From positions 620,001-684,000 of the forward strand of contig CBDEUQ010000003.1 in the NCBI GenBank assembly GCA_965243325.1: DNA of 64,000 bases, written 5' to 3'. Under the pieces are notes generated by a model, which made no database searches, had not been told where the DNA came from, and saw nothing but the letters and a program-made list of their open reading frames with translations. Below are positions 52,831 through 61,719 of this stretch, piece by piece. How positions within the stretch are numbered: position 1 is the first letter of the stretch; each line of letters begins with the position of its first letter. The stretch comes from JANQOH01 sp965243325 (GTDB taxonomy: Bacteria; Pseudomonadota; Alphaproteobacteria; UBA7887). The position numbers and the translations under genes were made by a program.

Positions 52831-54179
52831 CACGCGCGCCGCCACACCGTGTCACCATCCGGCTTGTCTTCGAGTATCACGCCGGCGGCGGTGAGTTCGT
52901 CGCGGATGCGGTCGGCGGCGGTCCAGTCGCGCGCGGTCCGCGCAGCCCGGCGTTCGGCAACGAGCGCGTCGATACGCTCGCCCGCCATCGCGCTGCCGTC
53001 GCCTGCGAGCCACGTCTCCGGGTCGTGAGCGAGAATGCCGAGCGCGCTGCCGGCAGCCAGGAGCGCGGCGGCGGTATCCGCCTTGCCGGTCCGGTCGAGG
53101 TCGCCGGCCAGCGCGCGCAGGGCGGCGAGCGCCCGCGGCGTGTTGAGATCGTCTGCCAGCGCCTCCTCGACCGCCGGGGGGACCGGCGCCGGTGGCGCCG
53201 GCGGGCGACCGAGCAGAGCACGGTATAACCGGTCGAGCTCCCTCTTTGCCTCCGCGAGGCTCGAATCGGTCCAGTCGAGCGGATGCCGGTAGTGACTCCT
53301 GAGCATGGCGAGGCGGATAGCTTCACCCGGCGCTCTGCCGAGCAAGTCGCGCACGGTGAAGAAATTGCCCAGGCTCTTCGACATCTTGCGGCCGTTCACC
53401 ACAACGTAGCCGTTGTGCATCCAGTAGCGGACGAACGGCGGCCCGTGCGCACAGAGGCTCTGGGCACGCTCGTTTTCGTGATGGGGAAAGATCAGGTCGC
53501 GGCCGCCACCATGTATATCGAACGCCGCGCCGAGATAGCGTGCACTCATTGCCGAGCATTCGATGTGCCAGCCCGGCCGGCCGCGGCCCCACGGCGACGG
53601 CCAGCCGGGCAGGTCATCGGTGGACGGCTTCCACAGCACGAAGTCGGCCGCGTCGCGCTTGTAGGGCGCGACCTCGACGCGCGCACCGGCGATCTGTTCG
53701 CGGCGGTCACGACGCGAAAGGGCACCGTAGTCGGACATGCTCGGCACATAAAAGAGAACATGGCCTTCCGCCACGTAGGCGTGGTCGAGATCGATCAGAC
53801 GCCCGATCATGGCGATCATGGGCTTGATGTTGTCGGTCGCGCGCGGCTCGACATCGGGCGGAAGCGCCCCGAGTTCAGCCATGTCGGCATGGAACATGAC
53901 AGTCGTTCGCGTCGTCAGCGCCTCGATCGTCTCGCCGTTCGTTGCCGCCGCGGCCGCAATCTTGTCGTCCACGTCGGTGATGTTGCGAACGTAGGTGACC
54001 TTGGGAAAACGGCGTTTGAGCAGGCGATAGAGCACGTCGAAGACGACGACGGGGCGGGCATTGCCGATGTGCGCGCGGTCGTAAACGGTCGGACCGCAGA
54101 CATAGAGGCGCACGTGCGCCGGATCGAGCGGCGTGAAATGCTCTTTCGCGCCGCTCGCGGTGTTGAAAAGCCGAATCAC
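52830..54179 (-). CDS. cysS: cysteinyl-tRNA synthetase
   Basis: Class I synthetase of 449 residues. Zinc and substrate residue Cys28 lies in LYVCGPTVYD; the HIGH motif is HIGN (37-40), GWHIECSAMS and HHENERAQS give the remaining zinc ligands, and KMSKSLGNFF is the second signature. GTG start at 54179 in a GTGA overlap with the upstream membrane gene. It forms a chain membrane protein-cysS-cimA-trmJ with overlapping ends. Confidence 0.96.
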   Translation of the reverse strand: MIRLFNTASGAKEHFTPLDPAHVRLYVCGPTVYDRAHIGNARPVVVFDVLYRLLKRRFPKVTYVRNITDVDDKIAAAAATNGETIEALTTRTTVMFHADMAELGALPPDVEPRATDNIKPMIAMIGRLIDLDHAYVAEGHVLFYVPSMSDYGALSRRDRREQIAGARVEVAPYKRDAADFVLWKPSTDDLPGWPSPWGRGRPGWHIECSAMSARYLGAAFDIHGGGRDLIFPHHENERAQSLCAHGPPFVRYWMHNGYVVVNGRKMSKSLGNFFTVRDLLGRAPGEAIRLAMLRSHYRHPLDWTDSSLAEAKRELDRLYRALLGRPPAPPAPVPPAVEEALADDLNTPRALAALRALAGDLDRTGKADTAAALLAAGSALGILAHDPETWLAGDGSAMAGERIDALVAERRAARTARDWTAADRIRDELTAAGVILEDKPDGDTVWRRA

Positions 54180-54571
54180 GGGACGGGCGTGGCGGAGTTG
54201 GTTGGGAGGCTGCGGCGGCAGGCACCGAAATACGCCAGCATGACGACGAAGCAGGCGAGGACGAACAGCTTGTTGACGAACCAGTTAGCGGTCCAGATCG
54301 TCCATTCCGGCGCGCTCAAAAACATGGTGAACTTGACGCTGATTATGCCGATCTCGACGATCGACACGGCGATCGCAAAGGTCGGGGCTTGGCGTTGCCC
54401 GACAAGCAGCGCGCGCGCCAGCCAAAGATGTATCACCCACCAGAAATCCCACATGATGTAGGTGCCGACCGGCGCGCCTTCGACGATTGCCCACGCCACC
54501 GGAAAGGCGAACTTGATTACCAGCGTCCACGCCGCCAGCAGGCACAACGCGTGAGCAAGGAAAACGACCAT
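54176..54571 (-). CDS. small four-helix membrane protein coupled to the Fe-S aldo/keto reductase
   Basis: A 131-residue integral membrane protein with about four hydrophobic segments (residues ~2-25, 33-55, 62-82, 95-116) and aromatic loops (GTYIMWDFWWVIHLWLAR, APEWTIWTANWFVNK). No family recognised. Start ATG 54571 overlaps the reductase stop (TGATG), and its own stop overlaps the cysS GTG. The tight coupling to an exported iron-sulfur reductase suggests it could be its membrane anchor or quinone-facing partner; that is inference. Confidence 0.65.
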   Translation of the reverse strand: MVVFLAHALCLLAAWTLVIKFAFPVAWAIVEGAPVGTYIMWDFWWVIHLWLARALLVGQRQAPTFAIAVSIVEIGIISVKFTMFLSAPEWTIWTANWFVNKLFVLACFVVMLAYFGACRRSLPTNSATPVP

Positions 54572-55764
54572 CAGCCGAGACGCGCTGCCGCCGCCCTGGT
54601 CAGCAGTGGAATATCGAGACCCCAGCCGCAAGCGCTGCGGCACGCCTGGTGAGCGCATGCGAAGCATGCCGATGCGTCGAGACCGGCGTATTCGGCGCGT
54701 GCCTGCGTCTCGTCGCCGTAATCCCACGCGTACATGCGCGTGCGCAGCACATCGGCGATCGCCACGCCCTCGGGGCAGGCGTCCGCGCAATCGCCGCACG
54801 CGGGCCGGCAATAGCGCTCACCATTCTGCGCAACGTAGCGTTCGAGCAGTGACCGGTCGGCATCCGTCGGCAACCCGGTACCCGACGCGGCGACGTACTC
54901 GTCAATCTGTTCCTCGCCGGTCATGGAGACAACCAACGCATCAACACGTCGGTCGGACAGCACCCAGCGGAAAGCGGCTTGAGCGAACGTGCCGCCCGCG
55001 CGTTCGAAATCGCGCATGTCGTTCAGCCGGGCGCCGGCGAGCGTCTTCATGGCGATGACACCGATATCCGCCTCCTTGGCCCGCGCCAGGCGCGCCGGCA
55101 GTCCGGATTGCAGTGCTACGTAGCCGAAGGCATTGCGCAGTCGCTCGAAGAAGCCCGGATCCTGGGCGAAGTTGTAGGCGACCAATACGACGTCAGCGAG
55201 GTCGTGCTCGATGGCGTGATCGAGGCATTCGGCCAGCCGGCCGCCATGCCCCGACATGCCGCGAAAACGGACCTTGCCTTGGTCGATCGCTCGTTCGGTG
55301 AACGCCGCCCATTCAGGGTTGGCGATACGCGCAACGTCGTTGACCGAATGGAGGTAATAGATATCGAGATAGTCGGTCCTCAGCCGCCGCAAACTGCCTT
55401 CCAGCGCCCGCATCATGTCGGCTTCGCGCGCGCCGGCGCCGGCCTTGGTCTTGGAGCCCAGCACGACCTCGTGGCGGCGGCCCTCCAGCGCGATCCCGAG
55501 CGCCTCTTCGGCGGTGCCGAAGCGATAGCTTTCGGCGGTGTCGAAATAGGTCACGCCACGGTCGAGCGCATGACGTACGAGACGCGGGTCGGCGGAACTG
55601 CTCGAACCAAACGAAATGTCCGAGATCTCCAGCCCGGTGCGCCCGAGCGTCACCGTGCGGCGGACGTGGGGCTCAGCGCTTGCGCGCCGCGGCCAAGCCT
55701 CGGCGCCGACCGCCGCCGCCGCCCCCAGCGTAAACACCTGTCTTCGATCAAGCATGGGCGTCAT
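54571..55764 (-). CDS. Tat-exported aldo/keto reductase with C-terminal iron-sulfur domain
   Basis: A 397-residue protein in three parts. The N-terminus has a twin-arginine signal (DRRQVFTLGAAAAVGAEAW). An AKR barrel follows, with FDTAESYRFGTAEEALG (catalytic Asp/Tyr), LGSKTK (lysine) and YYLHSVND (histidine). The C-terminal ~90 residues carry CRPACGDCADACPEG and CFACAHQACRSACGWG, eight or more cysteines in ferredoxin-like arrangement. Such AKRs are often annotated as oxidoreductases of the 4Fe-4S type. A coupled four-helix membrane gene follows. Confidence 0.85.
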   Translation of the reverse strand: MTPMLDRRQVFTLGAAAAVGAEAWPRRASAEPHVRRTVTLGRTGLEISDISFGSSSSADPRLVRHALDRGVTYFDTAESYRFGTAEEALGIALEGRRHEVVLGSKTKAGAGAREADMMRALEGSLRRLRTDYLDIYYLHSVNDVARIANPEWAAFTERAIDQGKVRFRGMSGHGGRLAECLDHAIEHDLADVVLVAYNFAQDPGFFERLRNAFGYVALQSGLPARLARAKEADIGVIAMKTLAGARLNDMRDFERAGGTFAQAAFRWVLSDRRVDALVVSMTGEEQIDEYVAASGTGLPTDADRSLLERYVAQNGERYCRPACGDCADACPEGVAIADVLRTRMYAWDYGDETQARAEYAGLDASACFACAHQACRSACGWGLDIPLLTRAAAARLG

Positions 55765-55806
55765 GGTACGGCGTCAACGCCGCACCATCAACGCAATGGG
55801 CGGGCC

Positions 55807-57086
55807 GGTGACGTAAGAATTTATGTGTCAGGTGGGAAGGGGGTACTCCCTGTGGTGACGACAACCACAAACAGGAGCACCCCGCATGTCCCAGCAAGCT
55901 GCGACGATCATGAGCCTACCCCAGGCCTTTGAGGTGGTGAAGGAGATGCAGGCAGGCGGACTGGACTGGGGCGAGGGCTACCGCCCGCTCGGCCGCCAGG
56001 CGCTGGCCGAGATCATCGAGGGCCGGATGGCCGAGGCGGTGGATCGCTGGCTCGACAACCTCGACGCCGGCGCGATGCGCGACCGGCGCAACGGGACCTA
56101 CCGCCGCTGCCTGCTGAGCGAGCTCGGCGACATCGAGCTCAACGTGCCGCGCACCCGGCACTTCTGCCCGACCGGGGTTGTGAAGAGCTACGCAAGGCGC
56201 GCGCCGGAGATCGACCGTGCCATCCTGGCCGGCTTCGTGCTGGGGCTTTCGACGCGCAAGGTGGGCGAGGTCCTGCTGGCCCTGCTCGGGCGCCCGGTCT
56301 CGGCCGCGACGGTGAGCCGGGTCTCCAAGACGCTCGACATGGCGGTCGAGGCCTTCCACCGCAGGCCGCTGAAGAACGCCTACAAGGCGCTGATGCTCGA
56401 CGGCGTGGTGCTGGCCCGCAAGACCGGCGCCGGCGCGCTCAGGAGGCCGGTCCTGGTGGCGCTCGGCATCCGCCCCGACGGCAAGAAGGAGATCATCGAC
56501 TTCCATCTCGCCGTCAGCGAAGGCGCCCGCGAGTGGGAAGTGTTCCTCAACCGGCTGTACCACCGCGGGCTCACCGGCGAAGGCCTTGAGATGATCTGCG
56601 TCGATGGCGGCAAGGGCCTGCTGGCTGCCTTGCCGTTCGTCTATCCCGGCATCCCGGTTCAGAGGTGCTGGGCGCACAAGATGCGCAACATCCTCAACAA
56701 GGTCCGCAAGGCCGACCAGGAGGCCGTCAAGGCCGATGTCCACGCCGTCATGAATGCAAAGAGCCGCCGCAAGGCCCAGAGCGCCGCCCGACGCTTCGCC
56801 GACCGCTGGCAAAGCACCTACCCCAAGGCCGTCGCCTGCCTGCGCAGCGATCTCGACGAGCTGCTCACCTGCTTCCGCTACCGGACCCTCGATGAGCGAA
56901 AGCGGGTCAGGACCACCAACGCCATCGAACGAAGGTTCCGGGAGGTCCGCAGACGAACCCGGCCCATGGGAACCTTCCAGGACCGGACCTCAATGGACCG
57001 CGTCCTCTACGCGGTATTCATCCACGAAAACAAGTCTCAGGGAATCAGCACCCCCGTCTCCCTGACACATAACTCTTGACGTTACC
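55807..57086 (+). mobile_element. IS256-family insertion sequence, copy 2
   Basis: Second copy of the 1280-bp element, same orientation and same terminal repeats as copy 1 at 37576-38855, with no difference noticed. Flanking 8-bp duplications are GGCGGGCC at 55799-55806 and 57087-57094, different from those of copy 1. Each copy therefore transposed independently. It lies between the start of the aldo/keto reductase gene and the end of an enoyl-CoA hydratase gene, disrupting neither. Confidence 0.95.
55886..57079 (+). CDS. IS256-family transposase
   Basis: Identical 397-residue product to the transposase at 37655, with the same helix-turn-helix and DDE regions (LMLDGVVL, CVDGGKGLLAAL). Intact and preceded by AACAGGAG inside the element, so potentially active. 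Confidence 0.95.
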   Translation: MSQQAATIMSLPQAFEVVKEMQAGGLDWGEGYRPLGRQALAEIIEGRMAEAVDRWLDNLDAGAMRDRRNGTYRRCLLSELGDIELNVPRTRHFCPTGVVKSYARRAPEIDRAILAGFVLGLSTRKVGEVLLALLGRPVSAATVSRVSKTLDMAVEAFHRRPLKNAYKALMLDGVVLARKTGAGALRRPVLVALGIRPDGKKEIIDFHLAVSEGAREWEVFLNRLYHRGLTGEGLEMICVDGGKGLLAALPFVYPGIPVQRCWAHKMRNILNKVRKADQEAVKADVHAVMNAKSRRKAQSAARRFADRWQSTYPKAVACLRSDLDELLTCFRYRTLDERKRVRTTNAIERRFREVRRRTRPMGTFQDRTSMDRVLYAVFIHENKSQGISTPVSLTHNS

Positions 57087-57118
57087 GGCGGGCCCTGGCC
57101 GCAGACCGCGTGGCCGCG

Positions 57119-57964
57119 CTAGCGGCCTGTGAAGGCCGCCGGGCGCTGCTCGACGAAGTGCGCGACACCCTCCTTGAAGTCCTCGCTGGCAAAGCTGCCG
57201 AGCATTTCCTCGTTCGCAATCTCGACCGCATCACCGAGACGAAGTCCCAGCGTGCGGTAGACCTGCTCCTTCATGACACGCATCGAACGCGGACTCACGG
57301 CGTTGGCGAGATCAAGGGCGAAGGCGCGCGCATCCTCGGCGAAGCGCGCCGCAGGAAATACCTGGTTGACGAGACCGAGGCGCAACGCCTCCTCAGCTCC
57401 CACCCGCCGCGCGGTCAGCAGCATGTCGAGCGCCGCAGCATGTCCGACGAGATGCACGAGCATGTAGTCGATGCCATGCTCCGCAATCAACCCGCGCTTG
57501 GCGAACGCGGTGGTGAAGAAGGCCGCGTCGCTTGCGAGCCTGACATCGCAATAGAGAGACATCACCATACCGAGGCCCGCGGCGGGACCGTTGACCGCGG
57601 CGATGACCGGCTTTGGCATAGATGGAAAGTAGCAGTAGCGGCGCGAGAAATCGTTCGGCACGTTGAGCCGCTTCGGCATGACCACACGCACTTCCGACCC
57701 CCGGCGCGTTCGTTCCGCCGCCTGTTCCGGCGTTTCGTCTGCGCTCGATTGCAGCATCGACATGTCCGCGCCGGCGCAGAAACCGCGTCCAGCGCCGGTC
57801 AGCACGACGGCCCGGACATCGTCGTCGCGCGCCGCCTCGGCCATGACGGCGCGCAGTTCGGACTCCATGGTCGTCGTCCAGGCGTTGAGACGGTCGGGCC
57901 GGTTCAGAGTGACGGTGGCGATACGGTCGGCGACCGCATAGTCGATCTCCTGGTAGTCGGTCAC
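57119..57964 (-). CDS. enoyl-CoA hydratase/isomerase family protein
   Basis: A 281-residue crotonase. ATVTLNRPDRLNAWTTTM opens the fold, GRGFCAGADMSMLQ and NGPAAGLGMVMSLYCD build the oxyanion hole, and KRGLIAEHGIDYMLVHLVG carries one glutamate at the second catalytic site, while the first site lacks it. GTG start with an excellent GGAGGAG 4-10 bases upstream. It follows the MDR oxidoreductase gene by 11 bases, and the pair are probably cotranscribed. Confidence 0.9.
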   Translation of the reverse strand: MTDYQEIDYAVADRIATVTLNRPDRLNAWTTTMESELRAVMAEAARDDDVRAVVLTGAGRGFCAGADMSMLQSSADETPEQAAERTRRGSEVRVVMPKRLNVPNDFSRRYCYFPSMPKPVIAAVNGPAAGLGMVMSLYCDVRLASDAAFFTTAFAKRGLIAEHGIDYMLVHLVGHAAALDMLLTARRVGAEEALRLGLVNQVFPAARFAEDARAFALDLANAVSPRSMRVMKEQVYRTLGLRLGDAVEIANEEMLGSFASEDFKEGVAHFVEQRPAAFTGR

Positions 57965-57975
57965 AGTCTCCTCCC

Positions 57976-59004
57976 TCACGGCTCGTCGGACACACGGACA
58001 ACGAGTTTGCCGAAGTTTTGGCCCTTGAGCAGGCCGATCAGGCCCCGCGGCGCGTTCTCCAGGCCCTCGATCACGTCCTCGCGGTATTTGATCTTGCCGT
58101 CGCGAAGCCAGTTGCTTGTGTGCCGCAGGAAGTCGACCGACTGGTTCGCGTAGTCGCGCACGATGAAGCCGCGGAAGGTGATGCGGTTGACGAGGATGCG
58201 CATCAGCAGTTGCGGCACGAGGTTGGACCCGGGCGGCGGCGCGGTGTCGTTGTAGTGCGCGATCAGCCCGCAAACCGGCACGCGGGAGAACATCGTGAGC
58301 AGCGGCGCCACAGCCTCGAACACCTTGCCGCCGACGTTCTCGAAGTAGACGTCGATACCGTCGGGACAGGCGGCTGCCAAACGTTCGGCAAAATCGGGCG
58401 CGCGGTGGTCGACGCAGGCGTCGAAGCCGAACTCGTCCGTAACGTACGCGCACTTCTCGGCGCCGCCAGCGATGCCGACCGCGCGGCATCCCTTGATCTT
58501 CGCGATCTGGCCGACCACGCTGCCGACGGCGCCCGAGGCGGCAGCGACGGCCACGGTCTCGCCGGCCTGCGGTTTCCCGATGTTGAGCAGGCCGGTGTAG
58601 GCCGTCATGCCCGGCATCCCAAGCACGCCCAGCGCAGTGGAGATCGGCGCGATGGCAGGATCGACCTTGCGCACGCCCTCGCCGTCGCTGACTCCGTAGT
58701 CCTGCCAACCGATGCGGCCGACGACAATGTCGCCCTCCGCATAGCCCGGATGCCGCGATTCCTCGACGACGCTCACCGTGCCGCCTTCCATGGGGCTGCC
58801 GATCTCGACCGGGTCGGCATAGGTGCGTCCAGCGTTCATGCGCCCGCGCATGTAGGGGTCGAGCGAGAGATAGATCGTGCGCGCGAGAAAGGTGCCCTCG
58901 CTGCACGCCGGAACGGCGGTTTCGACGAGGTCGAAGTCCGAGGGTACGGGCTCGCCGTGCGGCCGTGCGGCGAGCACGATCTGGCGGTTCACGCGGTTCG
59001 ACAT
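57976..59004 (-). CDS. zinc-independent NADP-dependent MDR oxidoreductase
   Basis: A 342-residue medium-chain dehydrogenase/reductase of the leukotriene B4 dehydrogenase / CurA type, which reduces alpha,beta-unsaturated carbonyls. YLSLDPYMRGRM and GMPGMTAYTGLLNIG are family signatures; AAASGAVGSVVGQIAKIKG is the NADP-binding loop (AxxGxxG). No zinc-binding cysteine cluster is present. Start ATG 59004, divergent from the SDR gene. Confidence 0.92.
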   Translation of the reverse strand: MSNRVNRQIVLAARPHGEPVPSDFDLVETAVPACSEGTFLARTIYLSLDPYMRGRMNAGRTYADPVEIGSPMEGGTVSVVEESRHPGYAEGDIVVGRIGWQDYGVSDGEGVRKVDPAIAPISTALGVLGMPGMTAYTGLLNIGKPQAGETVAVAAASGAVGSVVGQIAKIKGCRAVGIAGGAEKCAYVTDEFGFDACVDHRAPDFAERLAAACPDGIDVYFENVGGKVFEAVAPLLTMFSRVPVCGLIAHYNDTAPPPGSNLVPQLLMRILVNRITFRGFIVRDYANQSVDFLRHTSNWLRDGKIKYREDVIEGLENAPRGLIGLLKGQNFGKLVVRVSDEP

Positions 59005-59128
59005 GGGGTTCCTCCGACAAGGGTCCGCGCGAGTGATAATCGTTCGGCCGGGCGGCGTCGAGAGGGCCTGCAGATTTGCGCGGACACCGTCGCGGCGGCT
59101 AGTGTGGCGCGGCAAGGGAGGGCATGCG

Positions 59129-59893
59129 ATGGACCTCGGATTGGCGGGAAAGCGCGCGCTCGTGACCGGCGGTACGCGCGGTATCGGACGCGCGATAGCG
59201 GGACATCTGGCGGCCGAAGGCTGCGCGGTGGGAATCTGCGCGCGCGGCGCGGCGGCTATCGGGCCGACGCTCGATGCGCTTGCAGCGACCGGTGCCGCTG
59301 CGACGACCGGGGCCGCTGTCGACGTGCGCGAACGTGCCAAGCTCGAGGCGTGGGTCGGCGAGGCCGCGGAGGCGCTCGGGGGCGTGGACATCTTGATCGT
59401 CAACGTCTCGGGATTCGGCGTGACCGGCGACGATGCGGGCTGGCGGGACGCGTTCGAGGTCGACATGCTCGCGAGCTTCCACACGGTGACGGCGGCACGC
59501 CCCTGGCTGGAGGCGTCCGACGCCGGTGCGATCGTGGCGATCTCGAGCATCGCGGCGATCGAGTTCTTCGGTGGCGCACGTCCTTACAATGCGCTCAAGG
59601 CGGCACTCATCACGTACGTTTCGAACCTGGCGAACGAGTTCGCACCGCTCGGCGTGCGTGCCAACTCGGTGTCGCCGGGCACCATCTACTTCGAAGGCGG
59701 AGTGTGGCACGACCGGGAGCGGAACGCGCCCGAGGCCTACGCGCAGGCGCTCGCAAGCAATCCGACGGGGCGTATGGGCACGCCGGACGAGGTGGCGAAG
59801 GCGGCCGTGTTCCTGGCAAGCCCGGCCGCGAGCTTTATCACCGGTACCAATCTCATCGTCGACGGCGGGCTGACCCGGCGAGTCCAGTTCTGA
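59129..59893 (+). CDS. short-chain dehydrogenase/reductase
   Basis: A 254-residue SDR with the full motif set: TGGTRGIG (12-19), a nonstandard NVSG in place of NNAG, Ser in AISSIAAIEF, and YNALK (Tyr and Lys catalytic pair), then SPGTIYFEGGVW. The VNVSG variant and the extended loop after the SPG motif indicate a subfamily other than FabG. GGGAGGGC precedes the ATG. It diverges from the MDR gene with 124 bases between. Confidence 0.9.
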   Translation: MDLGLAGKRALVTGGTRGIGRAIAGHLAAEGCAVGICARGAAAIGPTLDALAATGAAATTGAAVDVRERAKLEAWVGEAAEALGGVDILIVNVSGFGVTGDDAGWRDAFEVDMLASFHTVTAARPWLEASDAGAIVAISSIAAIEFFGGARPYNALKAALITYVSNLANEFAPLGVRANSVSPGTIYFEGGVWHDRERNAPEAYAQALASNPTGRMGTPDEVAKAAVFLASPAASFITGTNLIVDGGLTRRVQF

Positions 59894-59918
59894 CGTCTCG
59901 GAGACGACCGGCGATCCC

Positions 59919-60140
59919 GTGCGACCGCGCTACGAGATGCCGGACAATCCGCGTGCGTTCTTCCCCAAATGCATCGAGATGTCGGACATTCCCCGGGAGC
60001 GCAACGACTGGTCGGCGTGGTTGGTGGCCGACGATGCCGCAAGTTTCCGGCGCCATCGCAGGTGCGCGAACATCGACTTGAATCGTGAGGCCGACCGCGA
60101 CGGCGAGATGCGGGAGCGTGTCACACCTGAACCCCCGGCC
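59919..60140 (+). other. short region between SDR and lnt, possible small ORF
   Basis: A GTG-started frame at 59919 encodes RPRYEMPDNPRAFFPKC and ERNDWSAWLVADDAASF, which look protein-like, before continuing into the antisense of lnt. No family is recognised. It may be the 5' remnant of a lost gene downstream of the SDR. No terminator hairpin is obvious. Confidence 0.25.
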
Positions 60141-61712
60141 TTACCTCCGACCCGGAGGATGCACCGCCAAACTCGGTCGCCGCCCCAATGCCGCGAAGCC
60201 GGCGAGCATGACGGCCGAGAAGAGAATCGCCGGTGTGTTGCCGAAGCGCGAGAAGACAGTCGGTTGCGGCCGCGGCACCGGCAGCGCGGCGTCGACGACC
60301 GTGGCCTCGCCGAGCGCGGACTTCGCCGCCACGCGGCCGTAGGCGTCGATCACGCCGCTGACACCCGTGTTGGCGGCACGTACCAACGGTAGTCCCTCCT
60401 CGACGGCACGCAAGCGCGTCTGTTCGAAATGCTGGTACGGTCCGGGACTGACCCCGTACCAGGCGTCGTTGGTGACATTCAGCAGCCATTCGGGCCGCGA
60501 TTCCGGATCGACGACCGCGCCGGGAAAAATGGCCTCGTAGCAGATGAGCGGACTGAAGGGCGGCACGCCCGGCACGTTCAGCGTACGTGGTCCCGGTCCG
60601 CGCGAAAAATCAGTGCTCCCCCGCGTCACCTTGCCGACGGGAAGAAACCGCCGCAGCGGGACGTACTCGCCGAACGGCACGAGGTGGAACTTGTCGTACG
60701 AGTCGGCGACCCGGCCGTCGTCGTCGAGCGCCTGCAAACTGTTCCACACTTCGCGCGAGTTACCGGACCCCGCGGTGACTCGCATAGCACCGGCTATCAG
60801 CCAGCCGCCTTGCGGCACGGCATCGACGACGTGCCCGCGCCCTTCGAAGGGCGTGGCCAGATCGAACGGACTCGCAGTTTCCGGCCAGACGACGACGTTC
60901 GGCGCCATCGCCTGTCCGTCCGTCGTCGGTGCCGCCGACAGCGCGGCATGGCGGCGCAGCTGTTCTTCCACCAGATCGCGCCGTCCTTTGTGATGCTGGG
61001 CGACATTCGCCTGCACCAGCCGCAGCCGCATGTCGGGCCGTTCGGCGGTGTCGGCGCCGGCGAGGACCCAGAGGCCGAACGCGCCGTTCGCGGCAAGCAG
61101 CGCGAGCGCCACGGCGGGCGCCCGCCAGGCGCGGGGTCCGTCGACCAATGCCGCCGGCGACGTCGCGGCGAATACGGTCAACCAGCCGAGACCGTAGACG
61201 CCGACGACGGCGGCCGCCTGCAACGCCGCCGGCCAGGGGGTCCAGACGTAGCCCGAGAGATTCCAGGGGAAACCGCCGAAGATCGCCGTGCCGCGCGCCC
61301 ATTCGCCGAGCAGCCAGAGGCTCGCAAACACCGCGGGCCGCCAGAGGCCGCGCGGCGCGAGACGGCGGTAAACGGCGCAGGCCGCCGCCGGGAACAAAGC
61401 GCTTGCCGCCGCCAGCGCGGCCACGGCCACGGGCGCCGCTTCGGTCGCGACGCCGGCGACGGTGAAGGCGTTGCCGACCCAATACAATCCGGCGAGAAAG
61501 TGCGCGAAGCCGTAGACGAAACCCGTTCCGAACGCGCCGAGCCAGCCGCGGCTGCCGTCGAGCAGAAAAATCAGCCCGACGAGGCCGACCACCATCGCCG
61601 GCCCGGCGTGAACAGGGGCAAACGCGGCGCAACTCAGGCCGCCGAGCGCTGCCGCAACGCAAAAGCGGCGCCAACTCCGGCACCGCGCCAGCCATGCCGC
61701 GAGCCGTGCCAA
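60141..61712 (-). CDS. lnt: apolipoprotein N-acyltransferase
   Basis: Adds the third acyl chain to membrane lipoproteins. The 523-residue protein has about six N-terminal membrane helices and a periplasmic nitrilase domain with the Glu-Lys-Cys triad: WPETASPF (Glu), YDKFHLVPFGEYVP (Lys) and PLICYEAIFPG (Cys). NVTNDAWYG and VRAANTGVSGVID follow. Start is uncertain: TTG 61712 places it 7 bases after the corC stop; an in-frame start at 61796 would overlap corC by 77 bases. Confidence 0.92.
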   Translation of the reverse strand: MARLAAWLARCRSWRRFCVAAALGGLSCAAFAPVHAGPAMVVGLVGLIFLLDGSRGWLGAFGTGFVYGFAHFLAGLYWVGNAFTVAGVATEAAPVAVAALAAASALFPAAACAVYRRLAPRGLWRPAVFASLWLLGEWARGTAIFGGFPWNLSGYVWTPWPAALQAAAVVGVYGLGWLTVFAATSPAALVDGPRAWRAPAVALALLAANGAFGLWVLAGADTAERPDMRLRLVQANVAQHHKGRRDLVEEQLRRHAALSAAPTTDGQAMAPNVVVWPETASPFDLATPFEGRGHVVDAVPQGGWLIAGAMRVTAGSGNSREVWNSLQALDDDGRVADSYDKFHLVPFGEYVPLRRFLPVGKVTRGSTDFSRGPGPRTLNVPGVPPFSPLICYEAIFPGAVVDPESRPEWLLNVTNDAWYGVSPGPYQHFEQTRLRAVEEGLPLVRAANTGVSGVIDAYGRVAAKSALGEATVVDAALPVPRPQPTVFSRFGNTPAILFSAVMLAGFAALGRRPSLAVHPPGRR

Positions 61713-61719
61713 AACGGGT

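Noticed and set aside
37576..57086. Composite transposon formed by the two IS256-family copies
   Set aside because: Each copy has its own perfect 8-bp target duplication, and the outer flanks do not match each other; the interval contains core genes such as rpsD and cysS.
59919..60392. 157-residue gene overlapping the end of lnt
   Set aside because: Only its first ~50 residues look protein-like; the remainder is antisense to the conserved lnt C-terminus.
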